DNA of 64,000 bases, taken from positions 1 to 64,000 of the forward strand of contig NZ_JZDQ02000024.1 of the NCBI RefSeq assembly GCF_000960475.2, given 5' to 3'. How positions within the stretch are numbered: the stretch's first letter is position 1; every line of letters starts with the position of its first letter. This document shows positions 41,765 through 50,919 of this stretch, piece after piece. The notes beneath the pieces were generated by a model. That model saw only the letters and a list, made by a program, of their open reading frames with translations, did not search any database and was not told the origin of the DNA. This stretch comes from Nocardioides luteus (GTDB lineage: Bacteria > Actinomycetota > Actinomycetes > Propionibacteriales > Nocardioidaceae). The position numbers and the translations under genes are program-made.

Positions 41765-42676
41765 GTGAGCGAGTTGAGCCTGCGACGCGTGGAGTACTTC
41801 GTGGTCGTGGCTGCGGAGCTGAACTTCGGCCGTGCCGCCGAGCGTCTGCATGTCACCCAGCCGGTCCTCAGCCGTCAGATCGCGCTCCTGGAGCGGGAGT
41901 TGGGGGTGCCTCTGTTCGAGCGGTCCAGCAGGGGTACCTCCCTCACCGAAGCCGGCCGCGAGCTGCTTCCGGACGCGCAGGCGATGCTGCAGTCCGCGGC
42001 GGCTCTTCAGCGACGCGGCCGGCAGGCCGCGCGCGGAACCCAGCGTCTGGTGGTCGGCTTCATGCCCGGCCTGCTGGCCACCCCGATCCTGCAGGGACTG
42101 CGCGCCGCGTTCCCGGCCCTCGATGTCAGCACGGTGCGCACCGGCTGGGACGATCAGGTCGAGACCATTCTCGACGGCCGCGTGGACCTGGGCCTGGTGC
42201 GTCTGCCGGTACCGACCCGCGGGCTGACCGTGCGGCCGCTGTTCGCCGAGCACCGTCTGGCGGTGCTGCCGCGTACGCATCCGTTGGCCGACCGCAGCGA
42301 GCTCGACATGGACGCCGTGGCCGAGCTCGAGCTGCTGCAGTCGCCGGACGCCGTACCGGAATGGCGTGAGGCGCGCCGACGGCGAGGTCTGCCGGTATCC
42401 GTGGCGCCGAGCTATCCCCACGAGGTCGAGGTGAAGCTGGAGCAGGTCGCCCTCGGGCTCGGCGTCGCGTTCCTGCCCGCCTCCACCGCACGGTTCTACT
42501 CCCGGCCCGACCTGATCGCGACAGAGGTCACCGGTCTCGGACCGAGTGAGGTGGGTGTTGCCTGGGCGGCGCGACGTCGCTCGGAACCGTTGATGCGGGC
42601 GGTCGAGCTGGCTCATGCCCTGCGGACATCGCTGACGACGGAAAGGGTCTTGGACGAGGCACCTGGGTCGCACTGA
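41765..42676 (+). CDS. LysR family transcriptional regulator
   Basis: A 303-residue LysR protein with the standard N-terminal HTH (LRRVEYFVVVAAELNFGRAAE, LHVTQPVLSRQI) and a two-lobed effector domain from about residue 92. GTG start. The SDR gene begins 10 nt downstream on the same strand, so the two are probably one unit rather than the usual divergent pair. Confidence 0.9.
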   Translation: MSELSLRRVEYFVVVAAELNFGRAAERLHVTQPVLSRQIALLERELGVPLFERSSRGTSLTEAGRELLPDAQAMLQSAAALQRRGRQAARGTQRLVVGFMPGLLATPILQGLRAAFPALDVSTVRTGWDDQVETILDGRVDLGLVRLPVPTRGLTVRPLFAEHRLAVLPRTHPLADRSELDMDAVAELELLQSPDAVPEWREARRRRGLPVSVAPSYPHEVEVKLEQVALGLGVAFLPASTARFYSRPDLIATEVTGLGPSEVGVAWAARRRSEPLMRAVELAHALRTSLTTERVLDEAPGSH

Positions 42677-42686
42677 TCCTGAACAC

Positions 42687-43409
42687 GTGACCATTTCCAC
42701 CTCTTCCCGCATCGTTCTCATCGGCGCCACCAGCGGCATCGGCCTGGCCATCGCCCGGCGTGCCGCCGAGTCCGGCGCCGCCGTGACCATCGCCTCGCGC
42801 CGACCCGAGTCCATCGAGCGCGCGCTGGGGCAGCTCCCCGCCGGCGTCGTCGGTCGCGCCGTCGATGCCAGCTCGAGCCAGGCCGTGGCCGGCTTCTTCG
42901 ACGAGATCGGCGAGTTCGACCACTTCGCCTACACCGCCGCGGAGAACCTCACCGGCTTCCCGATGGCGGACTACACCGTCGAGAGCGCTCAGCAGTTCTT
43001 CGCGCTGCGGCTCTTCCACATGCTCGATGCCGTACGCCTCGCCGTCCCGCACCTGACCTCACACGGTTCCATCACGCTCATGAGCGGCACCGCCGCGTTC
43101 AAGGGTGGCGCCGGCTGGACCCTCGGCACCGCCGTCTCCGGAGCCGTCGTCTCGGCGGCCCGCAGCCTCGCGGTCGAGCTCGCGCCGCTACGCGTGAACG
43201 TCGTCGCCCCCGGCGTCGTCCGCTCTCCGCTGTGGTCGCAGATGAGCGAGGAGGACCGCGAAGGCATGTACGCCAGCCTGTCGGAGTCACTGCCTCTGAA
43301 GCGCGTGGGCGAGCCCGACGACGTCGCCAAGGCCTTCCTCGCCCTGATGGACCAGGACTACGTCACCGGCACCGTCTCCGTCGTCGACGGCGGAACGCTC
43401 ATCTCCTAG
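42687..43409 (+). CDS. Atypical SDR protein lacking the YxxxK motif
   Basis: A 240-residue Rossmann protein with the SDR cofactor motif IGATSGIGLAIARRA and the C-terminal VTGTVSVVDGGTLIS. Where YxxxK should be, the sequence reads GWTLGTAVSGAV, so catalytic tyrosine and lysine are missing. A group of SDRs with this change is known, function unclear. It is coupled with the LysR gene. Confidence 0.8.
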   Translation: MTISTSSRIVLIGATSGIGLAIARRAAESGAAVTIASRRPESIERALGQLPAGVVGRAVDASSSQAVAGFFDEIGEFDHFAYTAAENLTGFPMADYTVESAQQFFALRLFHMLDAVRLAVPHLTSHGSITLMSGTAAFKGGAGWTLGTAVSGAVVSAARSLAVELAPLRVNVVAPGVVRSPLWSQMSEEDREGMYASLSESLPLKRVGEPDDVAKAFLALMDQDYVTGTVSVVDGGTLIS

Positions 43410-43569
43410 TCCGCAGGCAGCGAGCGCCGCGGAGGACGGCGTAGCCGCCATCGAGCTCATCGACGGCGAAGATGTCGGCCTGAAGACGAAATCCGATTCG
43501 CCTCGGGGACCGAAGACCCGGTGACGGCGCCTCTGCGCCGGTCGCCCCTTCGACCCCCGAGGAGCCCGG

Positions 43570-45576
43570 ATGAGCAGCCCCGATCCCGAACGCCGTCGGA
43601 TCGCCGTGGTGGGCAGCGGCGTCGCTGGCCTGACCGCGGCGTACATCGCGTCCCTGCACGGATCGGTCACCCTCTACGAGGCCGACGACAGGCTGGGCGG
43701 TCACGCCGACACCCACCGCGTGGCCACGCCGGACGGGAGCGAGCTGGCGATCGACACCGGTTTCATCGTGCACAACCGGCGTACGTATCCGACGCTGCTC
43801 CGCCTCTTCGCCGAGCTCGACGTGCCGACCCAGGTCTCGGAGATGTCGATGTCGGTGAGGTCGGAGGCCGCGAGCGTCGAGTACGCGGGCGCGCGCGGGA
43901 TCCGCGGGGTGCTGCCCGGCCGGCGGGCGCTGCGGCCGGCGCACCTGCGGATGCTCGCCGAGATCCCGCGGTTCCATCGCGCCGCCCGGACGCTGCTGGC
44001 CGGTGACGAGCCCGACGACCGCACGCTCGGGGCCTTCCTGGACGAGCACGGGTTCACCCCGCACTTCCGCCGCCACTTCATGGCACCGCTGGTCGCCGCG
44101 GTCTGGTCCTGCGACCCGGCGACGGCGCTGAGCTATCCGGCTCGCTACCTCTTCGAGTTCCTCAGCCACCACGGGATGCTGCAGGTCTTCGGCTCGCCGC
44201 GCTGGCGCACGGTCACCGGCGGGTCGGCGACGTACGTGGAGCGGGTCGCCGCCGCGATCCGCGCCCGCGGCGGCCGGGTGCTGACCTCGACGAAGGTGGT
44301 CAACGTGGTCGATACCGGCGCCGGCGTCGAGATCACCGACGGCAACGGGACCATCTGGGTCTTCGACGCCGCCGTGCTGGCGACCCACCCCGGGCAGTCG
44401 CTGGCGATGCTCGGCGACCCCACGGACGCCCAGCGGGAGATCCTGGGCGCGTTCCCGTACTCCGCCAACGAGGCCCAGCTGCACACCGACACCAGCCTGC
44501 TGCCGCACAGCGAACACGTCCGCTCGTCGTGGAACTACCTGGAGCGCCCCGGCCGCGGCGAGGTCACGGTCACCTACGACCTCACCCGGTTGATGCGGCT
44601 CCCGACTCCGGGCGGCGTACGTCATCTGGTGACGCTCGGCGGCGCCGATCTGATCGACCCGGACAAGGTCATCGCCACCATGGAGTACGAGCACCCGCTC
44701 TACACCCCGGAGTCGGTGGCGGCACAGCAGCGCGCCGACGAGCTCGACTCCGACACGCTGGTCTTCGCCGGCGCCTGGCACGGCTGGGGGTTCCACGAGG
44801 ACGGCGCCCGCTCCGGCGCCCGGGCGGCCCAGCGGCTGGGGCTGCGGTGGACGAAGCCCACGAAGCGGCCCGGCGACGTCGCGACCGGCCTCTACCGCAC
44901 GACGATCAGCCACACCCGGCGTGGCCCGCTGCGGAACCGGTTCGTGCACCGCTCGTACTGGCGGGTGGTCGACCTCGACCGGCTGCCCGACCACGGCCTC
45001 CTCGGCCGCTTCGAGGCCCGCGACCACCTGGGCGATCCCCAGCGCACCATCCGGGAGAACCTCGCTGCCTTTCTGAAGCTTCATGACATCGACCTGGGCG
45101 ACGCGAAGGTGCTGCTGGCGACCCAGCCGCGAGCGTTCGGCTTCTGCTTCAACCCGATCAGCGTCTACTGGTGCACCTCGCCGTCCGGGGACCCGCTGGC
45201 CACCGTCGTCGAGGTGCACAACACCTACGGCGACCGCCACGCCTACCTCGTCCGACCCGACGAGCAGCATCGGGCGCGGGTCACGAAGGAGATGTACGTC
45301 TCGCCCTTCCACGGCGTCGACGGCGACTACACGCTGTCGGTGCCGCCACCCGGCGATCGGCTCGCTGTCGCCGTCCGGCTGACCACCGAGGACGGGACCG
45401 TCTTCGACGCCTCCGTCCTCGGGGTCCGGGTCGAACCCCGCTTCGGGGCTGTGCTCCGTTCCGCTCCTGCCGCGCTGCTCGGCGCTGTCTGGATCCGCAT
45501 CCACGGCGTCGCGCTGTGGCTACGACGCCTGCCGGTGCACGACCGGCCGCTGCACCATCAAGAAGGAGTCCGATGA
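43570..45576 (+). CDS. FAD-dependent oxidoreductase fused to DUF1365
   Basis: A 668-residue fusion. Residues 1 to about 430 are an amine oxidase-like flavoprotein with the dinucleotide motif VVGSGVAGLTAAYIASL and GGHADTHRV; FAGAWHGWGFHEDGARSG closes the FAD domain. From about 450 (RNRFVHRSYWRVVDLD) is a DUF1365 domain with FGFCFNPISVYWC. In many bacteria these are two adjacent genes next to a cyclopropane fatty acid synthase. It overlaps the cfa gene by 4 nt, so a lipid-modifying role is likely. Confidence 0.88.
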   Translation: MSSPDPERRRIAVVGSGVAGLTAAYIASLHGSVTLYEADDRLGGHADTHRVATPDGSELAIDTGFIVHNRRTYPTLLRLFAELDVPTQVSEMSMSVRSEAASVEYAGARGIRGVLPGRRALRPAHLRMLAEIPRFHRAARTLLAGDEPDDRTLGAFLDEHGFTPHFRRHFMAPLVAAVWSCDPATALSYPARYLFEFLSHHGMLQVFGSPRWRTVTGGSATYVERVAAAIRARGGRVLTSTKVVNVVDTGAGVEITDGNGTIWVFDAAVLATHPGQSLAMLGDPTDAQREILGAFPYSANEAQLHTDTSLLPHSEHVRSSWNYLERPGRGEVTVTYDLTRLMRLPTPGGVRHLVTLGGADLIDPDKVIATMEYEHPLYTPESVAAQQRADELDSDTLVFAGAWHGWGFHEDGARSGARAAQRLGLRWTKPTKRPGDVATGLYRTTISHTRRGPLRNRFVHRSYWRVVDLDRLPDHGLLGRFEARDHLGDPQRTIRENLAAFLKLHDIDLGDAKVLLATQPRAFGFCFNPISVYWCTSPSGDPLATVVEVHNTYGDRHAYLVRPDEQHRARVTKEMYVSPFHGVDGDYTLSVPPPGDRLAVAVRLTTEDGTVFDASVLGVRVEPRFGAVLRSAPAALLGAVWIRIHGVALWLRRLPVHDRPLHHQEGVR

Positions 45577-46808
45577 ACACCGTCGAAGCACCCGTCGCCC
45601 CGGCCGTCGAGGACCGCTGGCCGATGCTGGAGGAGGCGCCCACCGGCCTGGTGACCCGAGGCGCCGCGGCCGCCGCGGCGACCCTGTTCCGGACCGCCAC
45701 GAAGCGGCTCGGCATCAGCGTGAGCGAGGACGGCAGTCCGGCCGACATCGTGCTGCACCGGCCCGAGGAGTTCTACGCCAGGATCAGCCGGCACGGGCTG
45801 ATCGGCTTCGGCGAGGCGTACCTGACCGGAGCCTGGGACGCTCCCGAGCTGGGTGAGACGTTGACCGTGCTGTGCCGCGACATCCGCGATCTGCTGCCCG
45901 GATGGGCGCAGAAGGCGGGCGCGGTCTACGAGCGTCGCCGCGGGGCCGCCGACCTGAACACGCCGGAGAACGCGCGCGAGCACATCGGGCACCACTACGA
46001 CCTCTCCAACGACCTCTTCGCGCTCTTCCTCGACCCGACGATGAGCTACTCCTCGGCGCTCTTCTCCTCGCTCCCCTCCACCGAGGACCTGGCGATCGCC
46101 CAGCACCGCAAGATCGACCGGATCCTCGACGAGGCGGAAGTCGGACCGGGCACCCGGCTGCTCGAGATCGGCACCGGTTGGGGCGAGCTCGCCCTGCGGG
46201 CCGCCGCCCGCGGCGCCCAGGTCACCACGGTGACCCTCTCCGTCGAGCAGGCCGACCTGGCGCGGCGCCGAATCGGCGCGGCCGGTCTGGCCCATCGGGT
46301 GGACGTGGAGCTGCGCGACTACCGGGCCGTGGACGGGACGTACGACGCGGTGGTCTCGGTCGAGATGATCGAGGCGGTGGGCGCTCGGTTCTGGCCGGTC
46401 TACTTCGCGAAGATCGACGAGGTTCTGGCGCCGGGCGGCACCGCGGTGATCCAGGCGATCACCATGCCGCACGACCGGATGCTCGCGACCCGCAACCTCG
46501 AGACCTGGATCACCAAGTACATCTTCCCCGGCGGCCTGCTGCCCTCGACCGAGGCGATCGCCGGTGCGACCGAGGAGCACACCCGCCTCCGGATGCGCAG
46601 CCGGCTCTCGTTCGGCCCCCACTACGCCGAGACCCTGCGACGCTGGGACACCGCGGTGAGAGACCGTGCCGACGAGGTCAGGTCCCTCGGCTTCGACGAG
46701 ACCTTCCTGCGGATGTGGCACTTCTATCTGGAGTACTCCCGGGCCGGGTTCGCGGCCGGGTACATCGACGTCCAGCAGCTCACGTTCACCCGCGACGAGG
46801 CTCGTTGA
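45573..46808 (+). CDS. cfa: Cyclopropane-fatty-acyl-phospholipid synthase family methyltransferase
   Basis: A 411-residue SAM-dependent enzyme acting on unsaturated acyl chains. The N-terminal lipid-binding domain (about 1-125) is followed by HIGHHYDLSNDLFALFLDPTMSYSSALF, motif I LLEIGTGWGELAL, and EAVGARFWPVYF. Start ATG 45573 after AAGGAG. Products could be cyclopropane or methyl-branched chains; the adjacent flavoprotein/DUF1365 protein suggests a further step. Confidence 0.93.
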   Translation: MNTVEAPVAPAVEDRWPMLEEAPTGLVTRGAAAAAATLFRTATKRLGISVSEDGSPADIVLHRPEEFYARISRHGLIGFGEAYLTGAWDAPELGETLTVLCRDIRDLLPGWAQKAGAVYERRRGAADLNTPENAREHIGHHYDLSNDLFALFLDPTMSYSSALFSSLPSTEDLAIAQHRKIDRILDEAEVGPGTRLLEIGTGWGELALRAAARGAQVTTVTLSVEQADLARRRIGAAGLAHRVDVELRDYRAVDGTYDAVVSVEMIEAVGARFWPVYFAKIDEVLAPGGTAVIQAITMPHDRMLATRNLETWITKYIFPGGLLPSTEAIAGATEEHTRLRMRSRLSFGPHYAETLRRWDTAVRDRADEVRSLGFDETFLRMWHFYLEYSRAGFAAGYIDVQQLTFTRDEAR

Positions 46809-47627
46809 TCCGCGACCTGCTCTTCGTCAGCGGTGCCGCTGCCGCCGTGGTCGCGGTGCTGATGGTCATCACCACGGTCGCCGCCCGACGCGCCGGGCGG
46901 TTCTCGGTGGTCGACACGACTGGGGCCTCGCGTTCGCCGCGATGTCGGCCGGCAGCGCGGTCCTCTCCGTCGGGATCGGCACCACCGGTCCGCTGCCCTG
47001 GTTGGTGCTGGCCCTGGTCGGGGTGTGAGGCCTTCGCCTGGCCCTGCACATGCACCGTCGCAACCACGGCGCAGGCGAGGACCCGCGCTACGCCGAGATG
47101 CTCGGGGACACCCCGTTCGGGAAGGCCGCGCTGCGGGTCTTCGGGATCCAGGCCTCGCCGCCTGGCTGGGCTCCTGGCCGGTCCAGGCGGTCGCGGTCAC
47201 CGGCTCCGATCCGCTGTGGTGGCTGGTGGCCGTCGGTGCGCTGGTGTGGGTCGTGGGGGTCGGGTTCGAGGCCGTCGGGGACGCCCAGCTGGCGGCGTAC
47301 AAACGTACTCCGGACCGGCCGACGGTGCTGGACACCGGCCTGTGGCGCTACACCCGCCACCCGAACTACTTCGGCGACGCGTGCGTGTGGTGGGGCATCT
47401 GGCTGATCGGGGCCGCCACCGCGTGGTGGGTCGGGCCGGCGACCGCCATCGCACCGGTGGCGATGACCTACTTCCTGGTCCACGCCACCGGGGCCCGGCT
47501 GCTCGAGCAGACCATGATGAAGCGGCCCGGCTACCCGGAGTACGCCGCGCGCACCTCGATGTTCCTGCCGCTGCCGCCGCGACGCGGCGCCCACGCTTCT
47601 GGCCCGCTGCGCGGAACGCTTGGCTGA
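46805..47627 (+). pseudogene. Decayed DUF1295 (steroid 5-alpha-reductase-like) membrane protein
   Basis: Similarity to DUF1295 proteins is spread over three frames. From TTG 46805 it reads to GRFSVVDT, shifts near 46920 to WGLAFAAMSAG, meets an in-frame TGA at 47026-47028 where a tryptophan (VGVWGLRLA) is expected, continues with LHMHRRNHGAGEDPRYAEMLGD, then shifts again near 47160 into the frame with LWRYTRHPNYFGDACVWWG. At least two frameshifts and one nonsense change make it a genuine pseudogene. It overlaps cfa by 4 nt as the third gene of the lipid operon. Confidence 0.85.
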
Positions 47628-47716
47628 CCCGCCTCTGGCAGTGGGCCGCATCGATCACAACCGCCTCGCGTACGTATGTGCCGCGCTCCGTTCAGTAGGT
47701 GCACGTTGAGTTAGAG

Positions 47717-47751
47717 CTACTGCTCGCTTGGATCGTCAAGACGAGCAGTAG
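47717..47751. terminator. 10-bp inverted repeat at the left edge of the accessory island
   Basis: CTACTGCTCG (47717-47726) and CGAGCAGTAG (47742-47751) pair around a 15-nt loop. It lies 20 nt after the stop of the SLOG gene on the minus strand and could terminate that transcript. Confidence 0.5.
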
Positions 47752-47771
47752 TGCCCGGTGACCCGGCGCAC

Positions 47772-48254
47772 TCATTCGCGTTCGGCACCGTCCGGCCAGA
47801 CGACAAGAACTTTGCGGCCCTGTTCGCGGGCGTAAGTGACGACGTCGGCTGTCCCGCCGTGCCCACCCGCGGGGCCTCCGTCCCATACCGCAACCATCAG
47901 GTCACTTCGAGAGACAAGTTCTTCGCTCGCCGCCATGTAAGCGTCCCGGCCAGGCTCCTCGAACGGCAGATAGGCAATCTCGGTTGCGCCGGACAACAAC
48001 TCGTCGAACGTCGCCAGGTTGGCCGGTTTGACCTTCCTGTCCCGGTAGTTCGGGGAGGGGAGAACAACCGCGAGGTCGCCGCCGGCCTCCAGGACAACCT
48101 GCGCGAAGACCTGATCCGCACCTTTGGCGAGGCAGGTCACCCCCGTGAACCCTTTCGCTGCATAAGGCGTCAGGGCGTCGCGAATGGCTTCGCGGACCAA
48201 CTTCTCCGTGGCCGCGGTGAGGTTCGAGTGTCCTGTGATGCCGATCTTCATCAT
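47772..48254 (-). CDS. SLOG-fold (nucleotide-sensing) small protein
   Basis: A 160-residue single-domain Rossmann-like protein resembling the SLOG/DprA-YspA superfamily: KIGITGHSNL at the N-terminus, TCLAKGADQVFAQVVLEAGG, VVLPSPNY and GGHGGTADVVTYAREQG. Such proteins bind or cleave nucleotide ligands such as NAD or cyclic nucleotides. It overlaps the upstream XRE regulator gene by 4 nt, a pairing common in actinomycetes. Function unknown. Confidence 0.75.
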   Translation of the reverse strand: MMKIGITGHSNLTAATEKLVREAIRDALTPYAAKGFTGVTCLAKGADQVFAQVVLEAGGDLAVVLPSPNYRDRKVKPANLATFDELLSGATEIAYLPFEEPGRDAYMAASEELVSRSDLMVAVWDGGPAGGHGGTADVVTYAREQGRKVLVVWPDGAERE

Positions 48255-49726
48255 GCTCCCTGGTTCAGTTTCTTCGGCCGCAAGTAGTCGGTGAGTTCTT
48301 CGCGCGCGTGTCGTACTTCGCGGTTCTTCGCGAACCGTGCGCTCTCTTCAGCGAACCGCATCAACTTTCGGTCAGCGTGCCCAGAGTTGATGTGGCGGGC
48401 CATCCGCATGGCCTCAAGGGCCGTCCGTGCGGCCTCGTCCGGCTCGCCTGTGCCGAGTCTCGCCCGGGCCAGGTTGATGGTGTCGAGCGCACGGTTCCGA
48501 AGGTTGTCCTGGTCACGAAGTTTCAAGGCGTCGGAGATGTACGTCACTGCGTGGCCGAAACCTTGAGGCTTCCCCGTGACCGTGGCCAGTTCGAGGTAGC
48601 GGCCCCCGATCGTGCCAGAGAGCTCTGCGCTGTCGAAACCGTCGATCCAGGGAGGGTCGTCGCCATCAGCGCCATGATCTGCAACCATGAGTTCTTCGGC
48701 TTTCCCAGCAACTCTCCGGAATGCCTCGGGCCGTCCCAACCGGGCGTGAGCCCATGCTTCGCGCATACGAAGCATCGCGTGGACACGTGGCGTTGTGCGC
48801 GGAGCTCCGTCGACCGCTGCTCTCACGATTTCGAGGGCATCGGCGCTCCGGTTGAGGTAGATCATCTGTCGCGCCATGGCCGCGAGCACGTTGAGTCCGA
48901 ATAGTCGGTCACTGGCAGCGTGGGAGGCTCGCAGTGACAGCAGATAGTAGTGCTGCGCCTCGGCGTTGAGCCCGGCTTCCCATGACATGGAGGCGGCCGC
49001 CTTGCTCAACTCTGCAACGACCCGGAACAGCCGTTGCTCCAGTTCTGCTGGTTGGCCTCGCTCGACAAGTTCGGCCACCTCAGCGAGCTGCCCAAGGACA
49101 GCCTTTCGCTTGATTCCCAAGCGGAATCGTCCTTCCCATCGTCGGAGCGCGTGTCCGGTCATCTCGATGTGATGGACTTCCTCTTCCGTGACGGTCTGGG
49201 TCTTGCTCGCGGAGAAGTAGAGAGGGACGCCTGCCGCCCAACCGTCGATGGGCTCCGTCAGACGGCTTCCCACGGCGAGAACTGCCATTCCGCCTGTGAT
49301 TACCTGGCGCCGGTCGAACACGAAGTCCCTCACCGCAAAATCACGAGTCTCGCGTGCCGTACTCGCGGGACGCCATAGACCGGCCGGATCGGCTCTGGCG
49401 TCGAACTGATCAGGAACAGATGGATCGGAATGTGGGGTCCCGTCAATTGCCGGCAGATGAACCGGCAGGGATTCCTGCGCGGCCAGGTTGGCACGTAGTG
49501 CTCGTGAGAATCGGGCCTTGGCATCGTCGTCGGCCTGTGCCAAGGCAGTGTCGAGCATCGCTTGCATGTGTGGCCGCGGCTCTCGGGCCGATCCCGCTTG
49601 CTCCCACTTGGAGATCGTTCGGGCCGGGATGCCCAGAAGCTCGGCGAAGTCGCGCACGCTGAGGCGCAGCGCCACTCTTCGCAGCAGCCGCGCTTCTGCC
49701 CCGGTCCAGGTATCCACCTCTGGCAT
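48251..49726 (-). CDS. XRE-family regulator with TPR-like sensor region
   Basis: About 491 residues from ATG 49726. The N-terminal HTH reads SVRDFAELLGIPARTISKWEQAG (about 19-41). After a linker comes a hydrophobic stretch (QVITGGMAVLAVGS) and then a helical, TPR-like region (about 200-470) as in large actinobacterial signal-responsive regulators. G+C is lower than the chromosome around it (34 of 60 in 48661-48720). It is coupled to the SLOG gene, divergent from the tetR-graspetide genes. Confidence 0.8.
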   Translation of the reverse strand: MPEVDTWTGAEARLLRRVALRLSVRDFAELLGIPARTISKWEQAGSAREPRPHMQAMLDTALAQADDDAKARFSRALRANLAAQESLPVHLPAIDGTPHSDPSVPDQFDARADPAGLWRPASTARETRDFAVRDFVFDRRQVITGGMAVLAVGSRLTEPIDGWAAGVPLYFSASKTQTVTEEEVHHIEMTGHALRRWEGRFRLGIKRKAVLGQLAEVAELVERGQPAELEQRLFRVVAELSKAAASMSWEAGLNAEAQHYYLLSLRASHAASDRLFGLNVLAAMARQMIYLNRSADALEIVRAAVDGAPRTTPRVHAMLRMREAWAHARLGRPEAFRRVAGKAEELMVADHGADGDDPPWIDGFDSAELSGTIGGRYLELATVTGKPQGFGHAVTYISDALKLRDQDNLRNRALDTINLARARLGTGEPDEAARTALEAMRMARHINSGHADRKLMRFAEESARFAKNREVRHAREELTDYLRPKKLNQGA

Positions 49727-49916
49727 TACACCAGGTCCGATCACCGAAAGGCAGGGTAAGGGCGACGGAAGGGCGACACCTGGACGTTACTGCGAGGCCG
49801 AACCTCGAGGAGGCTTGAGAACGACACCCGGCACCGGCCAGAGCGAACGAGTCGCTGGTGCCGGGGGTCCGCAAGAAGAAGATCCGCCACCCCATCCAGA
49901 CAGTCTCGGGAGCATC

Positions 49917-50615
49917 GTGAGCCCACCGCCAATCGGTCCTGGACGCCGCCGGCCAGGTCGGCCGCGTCTCGTATCTGACCAGTTTCCGGGGTCGCCACGC
50001 GAGCAGGTCCTCGAAGCAGCGGCTCGACTGTTCACCAGCAAGGGATACGCAGCCACGTCGACTCGGGAGATCGCCGACGCGGTCGGGATCAGGCAGGCAT
50101 CGCTCTACTACCACTTCGCTGGGAAGGGCGAGATCGTGACTGAGCTGCTGAGCCAGACGATCCGCCCGACCGTGGAGGCCGTGGCTCGGATCGAGTCGCT
50201 GACCGACGATCCGGAGACGGTGCTGTACCTCCTGGCGTTCACCGACGCACGGACCTTGGCGAGGGCGCCTCACAATGTCGGGTCGCTCTATCGTGCTGCC
50301 GACGTCGCTCGGGTCGAGGGGTTCGACGAGTTCGTCGCGGCTCGCGACAAGCTGGTGGACATCTACTCCCGTTTGGCCGCGTCGATCGCCGATCCTGAAC
50401 TGCTGGATCCGATCGGGGCGATCAGGCTGGGCCAGAAGCTGGTCCACTCCGTGGAGGAAGTTATCGGGATCCGGACCGACGGCCGCCTGGTGGGCACCGA
50501 CGAAGCGGTCTGGATCGCATCCTCGTGCCTTTCGCTATGCGGCGTCGACAAAGGACGTATCGAGCTGGCTGTGAAGACCGCCGACACCCTTCTGGACCAG
50601 CTGGGCGGCAACTAA
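49917..50615 (+). CDS. TetR family regulator
   Basis: A 232-residue TetR protein from GTG 49917. The HTH is REQVLEAAARLFTSKGYAATSTREIADAVGIRQASLYYHFAGKG split over residues 28-70, followed by a helical ligand domain. The graspetide precursor starts 46 nt downstream on the same strand, so it may be transcribed with, and control, that cluster. Confidence 0.87.
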   Translation: MSPPPIGPGRRRPGRPRLVSDQFPGSPREQVLEAAARLFTSKGYAATSTREIADAVGIRQASLYYHFAGKGEIVTELLSQTIRPTVEAVARIESLTDDPETVLYLLAFTDARTLARAPHNVGSLYRAADVARVEGFDEFVAARDKLVDIYSRLAASIADPELLDPIGAIRLGQKLVHSVEEVIGIRTDGRLVGTDEAVWIASSCLSLCGVDKGRIELAVKTADTLLDQLGGN

Positions 50616-50661
50616 GCGAATGCCTCCATCGCCACACATCCACTACGAGAGGAAGCCCGTT

Positions 50662-50919
50662 ATGACCGCTACTGCAACTGCTCCTGTATCCCCGTGGGGC
50701 CTGCAAAGGCTCCGGCCCTATCCGCCCGTCACCGCTGAAGCTGGGTATGCATCGATCCGCCTCAACCCGGACACCCAGACCACGGTCTACCTCGATTCCG
50801 CAGGCTTGCCTGTTGATCTGCCGGTTGCTGCGACTGCTACAGCGACCAGGTCCATGCGGCCGACGAACCAGGACGGCAAGTCGGACTCCCACCCAGTGCT
50901 GGACACCAAGGGTGACTGA
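50662..50919 (+). CDS. Putative ATP-grasp-modified RiPP (graspetide) precursor
   Basis: An 85-residue peptide from ATG 50662, 6-8 nt after GAGAGGAAG. It matches the pattern of ATP-grasp target peptides of the SAV_5884-type system: a leader with PWGLQRLRPYPPV (11-23) and LNPDTQTTVYLDSAGLPVD (34-52), then a hydroxyl- and acid-rich core from about residue 56. Core donors are Thr58, Thr60, Thr62, Ser64 and Thr68; acceptors are Asp71, Asp75, Asp81 and Asp85. Its stop overlaps the ligase gene by 8 nt. The ring pattern cannot be predicted from sequence alone. Confidence 0.85.
   Translation: MTATATAPVSPWGLQRLRPYPPVTAEAGYASIRLNPDTQTTVYLDSAGLPVDLPVAATATATRSMRPTNQDGKSDSHPVLDTKGD

Noticed and set aside
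43510..43569. Riboswitch or small RNA ahead of the flavoprotein gene
   Set aside because: A short GC hairpin exists, but no known riboswitch core could be recognised.
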